From assembly GCA_016195965.1 (NCBI GenBank), contig JACPYR010000075.1, forward strand, positions 1 through 57,326: a stretch of DNA of 57,326 bases, given 5' to 3'. The notes under the pieces were generated by a model that saw nothing but the letters and a program-made list of their open reading frames with translations, searched no databases and was not told where the DNA came from. Both the position numbers and the translations under genes were made by a program. Below are positions 53,168-57,326 of the stretch, piece by piece. The stretch comes from Nitrosomonadales bacterium (GTDB taxonomy: Bacteria > Pseudomonadota > Gammaproteobacteria > Burkholderiales > Gallionellaceae). Numbering within the stretch: the first letter of the stretch is position 1; each line of letters starts with the position of its first letter.

Positions 53168-54388
53168 TCATGGGCGCTTGTCGCGCTTGCCGAGTTTATC
53201 GGCAAGCGCCGTATATCTGATCACACATTGATGCCATGAGTCGCCAGCCGCATTGCCCGGGTCTTGTTGCAAGTTGCATGCGCATTTGCAGGCCGATGCG
53301 CGGTAACACCCTTCCATGCTGTGCCCCGTGCAGGACGTGGTAAATGCCGCGCACTGGTTATTGCATACTTGCTCGATGCGTTGGGCTTGTTGCGTTTCCC
53401 CGGCAGATAGCTGCCGGGGTGGCGGTTTCTGCGTCAAGACTCCCCATCCCATCATGACCAATCCGAGAATGGCAAAGATGCCGATCACCCAATTGAAGCG
53501 CGTGGATAGCGCCGTTAATGTTTGTTGCCACGTCGCCTTGCCACCCGGCTTGCCGATGCCAGCGCTTCCCGCCTGGAAACACAGCAGTCCCACGGTTGCG
53601 GATTTTTCGTGCAGCTGGTTGCAGGCATCGACGCACTCGCCGCAACCGATGCAGCGGTCCCCTGATTTGATGTCGGTCGGTTGGATGCCGGTGATGCATG
53701 ATGTCGCGCAGTAATTGCATTTTGCGCAATCGGGCGAACGGGAAGCATCGTAGCGGATATGCAGGGCATTTTTGTTGTTGAATATTATTTGCCCGACGCG
53801 GTAAAAGCAGGCGTAGTCGCAAAAGAAATAACGGGCGAATGCCATGTCGATGAAGATCAGCAGCGCGATAAAAAAATACGGGAAGGTGATAAAGCTGGTG
53901 ACCTGATTGTTGGCGCTGAAGGTGATGAAGTCCCAAACATCGCCGGGTGGCAGGAAATAAAGCACGGGAATGAGCGCCAGCGCCAGAGAGGCAACCAGGA
54001 AGGTTGTTCCGAGGATCAGCCAGTTGAAGGCCTTGTTCTTGGCGTGCGCAACGACCAGGCCCCTGCCATCCACGCGCACGTCGGCGCGCTTGCCCAGGAA
54101 TTGATGGGTCAGGTTGTTGGCCCACTCCACCAGCAGGTTTTGCGGGCAAGCCCAGCCGCACCAGACCGCACTAATCGTCACATAGCTGAGGATGGGCACG
54201 GCGACGAGCACGATGGAAAGCCCAAATATAAAGGCGAAATTTGACCACCATATCTGCCGATCCAGCACATGGAAGCTGGCCGAGGCCAGGTCGATCCTGA
54301 ATAATCCGACGGCCGGAATCAGCGCGATGATCAGCAGAGTGGCAATCTGGACAGCGCGTCTGGGAAAATGAAATTTTTTCTTCGACAT
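53168..54388 (-). CDS. NapH/CcoG-like membrane polyferredoxin with a Cys-rich C-terminal tail
   Basis: A 406-residue inner-membrane iron-sulfur protein. About five membrane segments, two CxxxCP-like sites (WCGWACPQN near 77, FCDYACFYR near 190) and two 4Fe-4S motifs (CAKCNYCATSC, CIGCGECVDAC; about 222-255). After a last segment (about 295-315) comes a tail of about 90 residues with eight Cys (VCNNQC ... CTGHSMEGC ... ACKCAC), which normal CcoG/NapH proteins lack. It likely moves electrons from quinol or to a partner ferredoxin. Confidence 0.8.
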   Translation of the reverse strand: MSKKKFHFPRRAVQIATLLIIALIPAVGLFRIDLASASFHVLDRQIWWSNFAFIFGLSIVLVAVPILSYVTISAVWCGWACPQNLLVEWANNLTHQFLGKRADVRVDGRGLVVAHAKNKAFNWLILGTTFLVASLALALIPVLYFLPPGDVWDFITFSANNQVTSFITFPYFFIALLIFIDMAFARYFFCDYACFYRVGQIIFNNKNALHIRYDASRSPDCAKCNYCATSCITGIQPTDIKSGDRCIGCGECVDACNQLHEKSATVGLLCFQAGSAGIGKPGGKATWQQTLTALSTRFNWVIGIFAILGLVMMGWGVLTQKPPPRQLSAGETQQAQRIEQVCNNQCAAFTTSCTGHSMEGCYRASACKCACNLQQDPGNAAGDSWHQCVIRYTALADKLGKRDKRP

Positions 54389-54447
54389 GTGCCGGATGAA
54401 TCGGGAGTGGAGGGGTGATTTAAAAATCGGGGCGACTCGGTTTGTCG

Positions 54448-54759
54448 TTAAATTTTCAAGCGTTCTACTATTCGCCCATTCTGCAAATGTTGTTCGATGA
54501 TTTCATCGAGATCGCTCTCGTCAACAAAGGTGTACCAGGTGCCTTCGGGGTAAACCACGATCACCGGACCTTCGTCGCAGCGGTTCATGCATCCGGCGGA
54601 GTTGATGCGGATTTTATTCAGGTGGCTGGAGATGCCCAGTTCCTTGACTTTTTTTTTCACATAATCGCGTGCTTTTTGCGCGCCGTGTTTGCCGCAGCAG
54701 TCCCCGCCGTCATCGCGTAGATTGGTGCAGAAAAAAACATGTTTGTCGAAATGACTCAT
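54448..54759 (-). CDS. thioredoxin-like 2Fe-2S ferredoxin
   Basis: A 103-residue ferredoxin of the (2Fe-2S) thioredoxin-fold type. Cluster cysteines in FFCTNLRDDGGDCCGKHG (C9 and a CC pair about 18-19) and SAGCMNRCDEGP (about 58-69). Related to the NuoE fold. It lies 59 bp before the polyferredoxin gene on the same strand, so the two may exchange electrons. Start set at MSHFDKHVFF. Confidence 0.88.
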   Translation of the reverse strand: MSHFDKHVFFCTNLRDDGGDCCGKHGAQKARDYVKKKVKELGISSHLNKIRINSAGCMNRCDEGPVIVVYPEGTWYTFVDESDLDEIIEQHLQNGRIVERLKI

Positions 54760-54805
54760 GGTCGTAACCGGGTAAATTAATGATGCGTGTTTGAAAGAGG
54801 CGGGA

Positions 54806-55873
54806 TTATACTTTCCAGATGCGCCCAAGATGCAATATCAGCAGCAGCGGAAAAACCAGGGTGATGCTTTGCGCCAAGCCGTTGTAGTTGAGCAGATGCC
54901 CGTAGTGCCAATGATATATGGACATGGCGGAAGACGGGATGTTGTCGTCGAATACGAAATTGACGATAGCCATATAACACAAGGCCGTTGAAATGCCGAT
55001 AGCAAGCGCTGCATGACGCGGCAGGCGCAGCACCGCGAGCAACAGCAATATGCCCAGCAATATCCCCAGGACCGCTTCACTCTTGATCCATAACAGCAGC
55101 GCCCAGGATTTCAGCAGCAGTGCGGCGGCGATGAATTTGAGCAGCGCCACCAAGCTTAATATCGCCAGCAAGGCTGTAATGATATTGTGCGGCATGCGCA
55201 GCAGGGTCAGCATCAGCGTGCCCAGCATCAATAAATTCAGCGCGACAGCGCCGCTTTCCCAGATATTGAACGGCGCATGTGGCAAGGTCACAAAAGGGCG
55301 GTGCGACGCCCCGCTGATAAATACATTGCCCAACATCGGCAGGGAAGGGTTGATCTGGCCGAACATCCATAGCGTCAGTAAAGCCAGCCCGAAATCCATT
55401 TCCTTGCCGTGGCGGAACAAATGGCTGCGCCAGCGCATCAGGTGCGAAAAAAGCCAGGTCCATGAAGTGATGCTGACCGCCAATAATGAGCCGGTCAGTG
55501 CGCCTGCGCTATTGGTCAACAAATCCATATTGGAACTGACGCGCGTCGGCAAGTACATCTGCAGGTATTCCATGCCGGTTGAAAGCGCCACGCCCAGGCA
55601 CATGCCCAGCATCACGCAGCCCAGGGCGCTGAAGTGTGTGCGTAGCGCCAGGCCAAACAATAAACCCAGCGGGATATAGGCCAATAAATTAACGGTGGCA
55701 TCGAACGCGCTGTAAGTGAGCAGAAAAGGGGCGCGCAGCACCTCGATGAAATCCAAACCCTGTTCGCGCCATCCGGCAAAGGGTGACAGGCTGGCGTAGA
55801 CAATCAGCAGCGTGTAGCCGATAGCCAGCCAGATAGAGAGTTGCGCTCTGGATTCTTTGATGGGAGCTTGCAT
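54806..55873 (-). CDS. VanZ-family membrane protein
   Basis: A 355-residue protein with about nine predicted membrane segments. The N-terminal VanZ domain shows TLLIVYASLSPFAGWR, NLLAYIPLGLLFGLAL, STGMEYLQMYLPTRVSSNMD. Relatives include a teicoplanin-resistance protein, but most have no known role. Start at MQAPIKES (55873); a longer frame exists. It opens a run with the ferredoxin and polyferredoxin genes. Confidence 0.8.
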   Translation of the reverse strand: MQAPIKESRAQLSIWLAIGYTLLIVYASLSPFAGWREQGLDFIEVLRAPFLLTYSAFDATVNLLAYIPLGLLFGLALRTHFSALGCVMLGMCLGVALSTGMEYLQMYLPTRVSSNMDLLTNSAGALTGSLLAVSITSWTWLFSHLMRWRSHLFRHGKEMDFGLALLTLWMFGQINPSLPMLGNVFISGASHRPFVTLPHAPFNIWESGAVALNLLMLGTLMLTLLRMPHNIITALLAILSLVALLKFIAAALLLKSWALLLWIKSEAVLGILLGILLLLAVLRLPRHAALAIGISTALCYMAIVNFVFDDNIPSSAMSIYHWHYGHLLNYNGLAQSITLVFPLLLILHLGRIWKV

Positions 55874-56066
55874 GTTTCGCCTTGCCTGTATCGCCAATAA
55901 ATATTCCAGTTTAACCGATTCGGGCGATTGATTAAGGCTGCAAATCGCAAGGATATGTTTTGCGCTGTATGGCAACATGCCATATCATTCACCAAGCGTG
56001 ACATGTTTCCTTGAGAATATCTCTAGGGGCGTATTGAACGCTGGAGTTTCACTAAATGAGGAGGAT

Positions 56067-56393
56067 ATGATGAATGCTCATTACACGATTGCAATGATGG
56101 CGGCTCTGGCAGTTTCAGCCAGCGCATTTGCGGCAGCTGACGGGGAAGCGCTATTCAACAAAAACAAATGCAGCACGTGCCACAAACTGGACAACAAGAC
56201 AGTAGGCCCCACGCTGAAAGATATCGCGGCCAAGTATGCGGGTGACAAGGATGCGCCCGCAAAATTGGAAGCTAAGGTGCGTAGCGGCGGAGGGGGCGTA
56301 TGGGGTTCCGTTCCTATGCCGCGCACTCCGGCTGCGGTCAGCGATGAAGAAATCAAGACGACCGTGGCGTGGATGCTGTCGCACCACAAATAA
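56067..56393 (+). CDS. periplasmic class I c-type cytochrome
   Basis: A 108-residue c551/c552-like cytochrome. A signal peptide of about 23 residues (AALAVSASAFA-AADG) is followed by the haem motif CSTCH (about 36-40) and the distal Met in GSVPMPRTP (about 80). AGGAGG lies directly before the double ATG. It would carry electrons in the periplasm, for instance to a terminal oxidase or from a substrate oxidase. It is monocistronic with its own terminator. Confidence 0.93.
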   Translation: MMNAHYTIAMMAALAVSASAFAAADGEALFNKNKCSTCHKLDNKTVGPTLKDIAAKYAGDKDAPAKLEAKVRSGGGGVWGSVPMPRTPAAVSDEEIKTTVAWMLSHHK

Positions 56394-56419
56394 ACCGGTT
56401 TGCGCATGAGCAGTTTGTA

Positions 56420-56456
56420 AAAGACCCAGGCCAGCTTGTAGCTGGCCTGGGTCTTT
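56420..56456 (+). terminator. hairpin after the cytochrome c gene
   Basis: A perfect 16-bp stem, AAAGACCCAGGCCAGC (56420-56435) with its complement (56441-56456), and a TTGTA loop. The T-run after it is short (CTTTG). It lies 27 bp after the stop. Confidence 0.85.
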
Positions 56457-56473
56457 GCGTGCGAGTAACTACT

Positions 56474-56630
56474 GTAGCGTTGCACTGTTGATTAAACTGA
56501 ATGGAGTTATCGAGCAAGTCCTTTGTGGGAGCGGCTTTAGCCGCGATGCGGACAGTAAACTCGATCGACCAATCGCGGCTAAAGCCGCTCCCACTGGAGA
56601 AGTTAAGTTTCAAACAGAATGCAACACTAC
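56474..56630 (+). repeat. REP-cored inverted-repeat element, full copy
   Basis: 157 bp. Terminal inverted repeats GTAGCGTTGCA (56474-56484) and TGCAACACTAC (56620-56630), 10 of 11 paired. Two facing palindromes (GTGGGAGCGGCTTTAGCCGC and its complement) sit 30-odd bp apart. It ends one base before the stop of the EF-hand gene, completing the pattern of copies abutting stop codons. Confidence 0.85.
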
Positions 56631-56631
56631 A

Positions 56632-57159
56632 CTACCAGCCGGAACGCTGCTTGCCGTCACGTTTGTTGCGCATTTTCTCCATCGCGGCATCCAGTTCTTC
56701 CCGAGTTACCTTGCCGTCTTTATTGGCATCGACTTCATCGAAATGTTTGGATAGCATCGGCATTTTTTTGGCTTCTTCGCGTGTCAGCGCACCATCGTGG
56801 TTGATGTCCGCAGCATCGAAGCGTTTGTTTTTGCCCTGTTCGAGCATCTCTTTGTGCCCTGCCCGCATTTCTTCAGGGCTGAGTTTGCCGTCGCCGTTGC
56901 TATCCATATCCTTGAAATGCTTGTCATGGGCAGCATCGAACTCGGCCTTGGAAACCATGCCGTCACCGTTGCTATCCATATCCTTGAAGTGCTGATCCTC
57001 CATATGTTCGTGCATGCCGGGCATGCGGTCGCCCGACTGGTGTTCGTCGTGCATGCTGTCGTACATGTGTTCACCATGTGCACTCGGTTCGGCGCTGGCC
57101 AGCGACGCGCCCAAGGCAAAACAGAAGGCGATGGCGAAATAATGTATGGGCTTGCTCAT
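56632..57159 (-). CDS. secreted EF-hand calcium-binding protein
   Basis: A 175-residue exported protein with a signal peptide ending near SLASA-EP. A His/Met-rich segment (HGEHMYDSMHDEH, MPGMHEHMEDQHF) precedes four EF-hand loops: DMDSNGDGMVSKAE, DMDSNGDGKLSPEE, DINHDGALTREE and DANKDGKVTREE. It probably binds Ca2+ in the periplasm; the His/Met region could bind copper or another soft metal. AGGAGATACTC precedes the ATG. Monocistronic as far as visible. Confidence 0.92.
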   Translation of the reverse strand: MSKPIHYFAIAFCFALGASLASAEPSAHGEHMYDSMHDEHQSGDRMPGMHEHMEDQHFKDMDSNGDGMVSKAEFDAAHDKHFKDMDSNGDGKLSPEEMRAGHKEMLEQGKNKRFDAADINHDGALTREEAKKMPMLSKHFDEVDANKDGKVTREELDAAMEKMRNKRDGKQRSGW

Positions 57160-57270
57160 GAGTATCTCCTTGTGATTGGGACTGGCGGGGATGGCGCCGG
57201 TTTGGGCTGGTCACCATAAAGCGACCGGCGTCGACGCAGTTTAGCACCCGTCCGGTTTAAAATCCAAGGA

Positions 57271-57299
57271 GCAGTTACCTGTCCACGACAGGGTATAAT
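57271..57299 (+). promoter_or_regulatory. possible promoter for a gene beyond the window
   Basis: TATAAT at 57294-57299 with a weak GCAGTT 17 bp upstream. A short inverted repeat CCTGTC ... GACAGG (57279-57292) overlaps the spacer and could be an operator. Nothing else is visible in 57160-57326. Confidence 0.3.
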
Positions 57300-57326
57300 T
57301 ACGCCAATTTTTTCGTCCCACCTCCA

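Overview
The window looks like a chromosomal segment of a betaproteobacterium, most likely from the Nitrosomonadales/Gallionellaceae (Sideroxydans-like) neighbourhood. This is inferred from the moderately GC-rich coding style, the yggU-yggT-proC-yggS // pilT-pilU layout, the aceE-aceF, nadD-rsfS-rlmH-maf-rng housekeeping run, a periplasmic beta carbonic anhydrase, CbbQ/NorQ and CbbO/NorD genes, a bd oxidase and several c-di-GMP proteins. No rRNA or tRNA gene, CRISPR array or intact insertion sequence was seen.

Layout. 1-1146 (minus): a PhnD-like lipoprotein coupled to a truncated membrane sensor. 1501-3009: ilvA. 3088-12360: a Type I restriction-modification island in the order hsdM, tiny bridging ORF, two unknown genes, hsdS, FRG-domain gene, hsdR. 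Nearly every junction overlaps by a start/stop codon, and the last one runs directly into fau. 12360-20797: fau, pyruvate dehydrogenase E1/E2, nadD, rsfS, rlmH, maf and rng. 20894-25859 (minus): a GGDEF-EAL protein, a PAS-GGDEF protein and its NarL-type response regulator. 26387-32285: a repeat-rich stretch with a cold-shock gene, a small HMA-like protein, a CheB-CheR-PAS fusion, the carbonic anhydrase and a His-rich outer-membrane protein. 32331-36995: the proC cluster and the twitching ATPases PilT and PilU. 37406-42591 (minus): a THUMP methyltransferase, HemJ, MazEF, an ABC-2 exporter, a hydrolase and an ASCH protein. 42762-45463: SirB2 and a membrane GGDEF protein. 45650-48467 (minus): CbbO/NorD, CbbQ/NorQ and a small membrane protein. 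48542-53133: a frameshifted membrane gene, cydP-cydA-cydB-cydX and a 5'-truncated MocR/aminotransferase gene. 53168-57159: a polyferredoxin with a Cys-rich tail, a 2Fe-2S ferredoxin, VanZ, a cytochrome c and an EF-hand protein.

The two most distinctive layers are the RM island with its unexplained inserted genes, and a set of short non-autonomous repeats. The repeats have terminal inverted repeats and comprise a REP-cored family, a CACAGAG-rich family, a 212-bp element, and a 60-bp hairpin nested inside two unrelated elements with compensatory base changes. The repeats cluster against stop or start codons. Gene decay is visible around the cyd operon on both sides.
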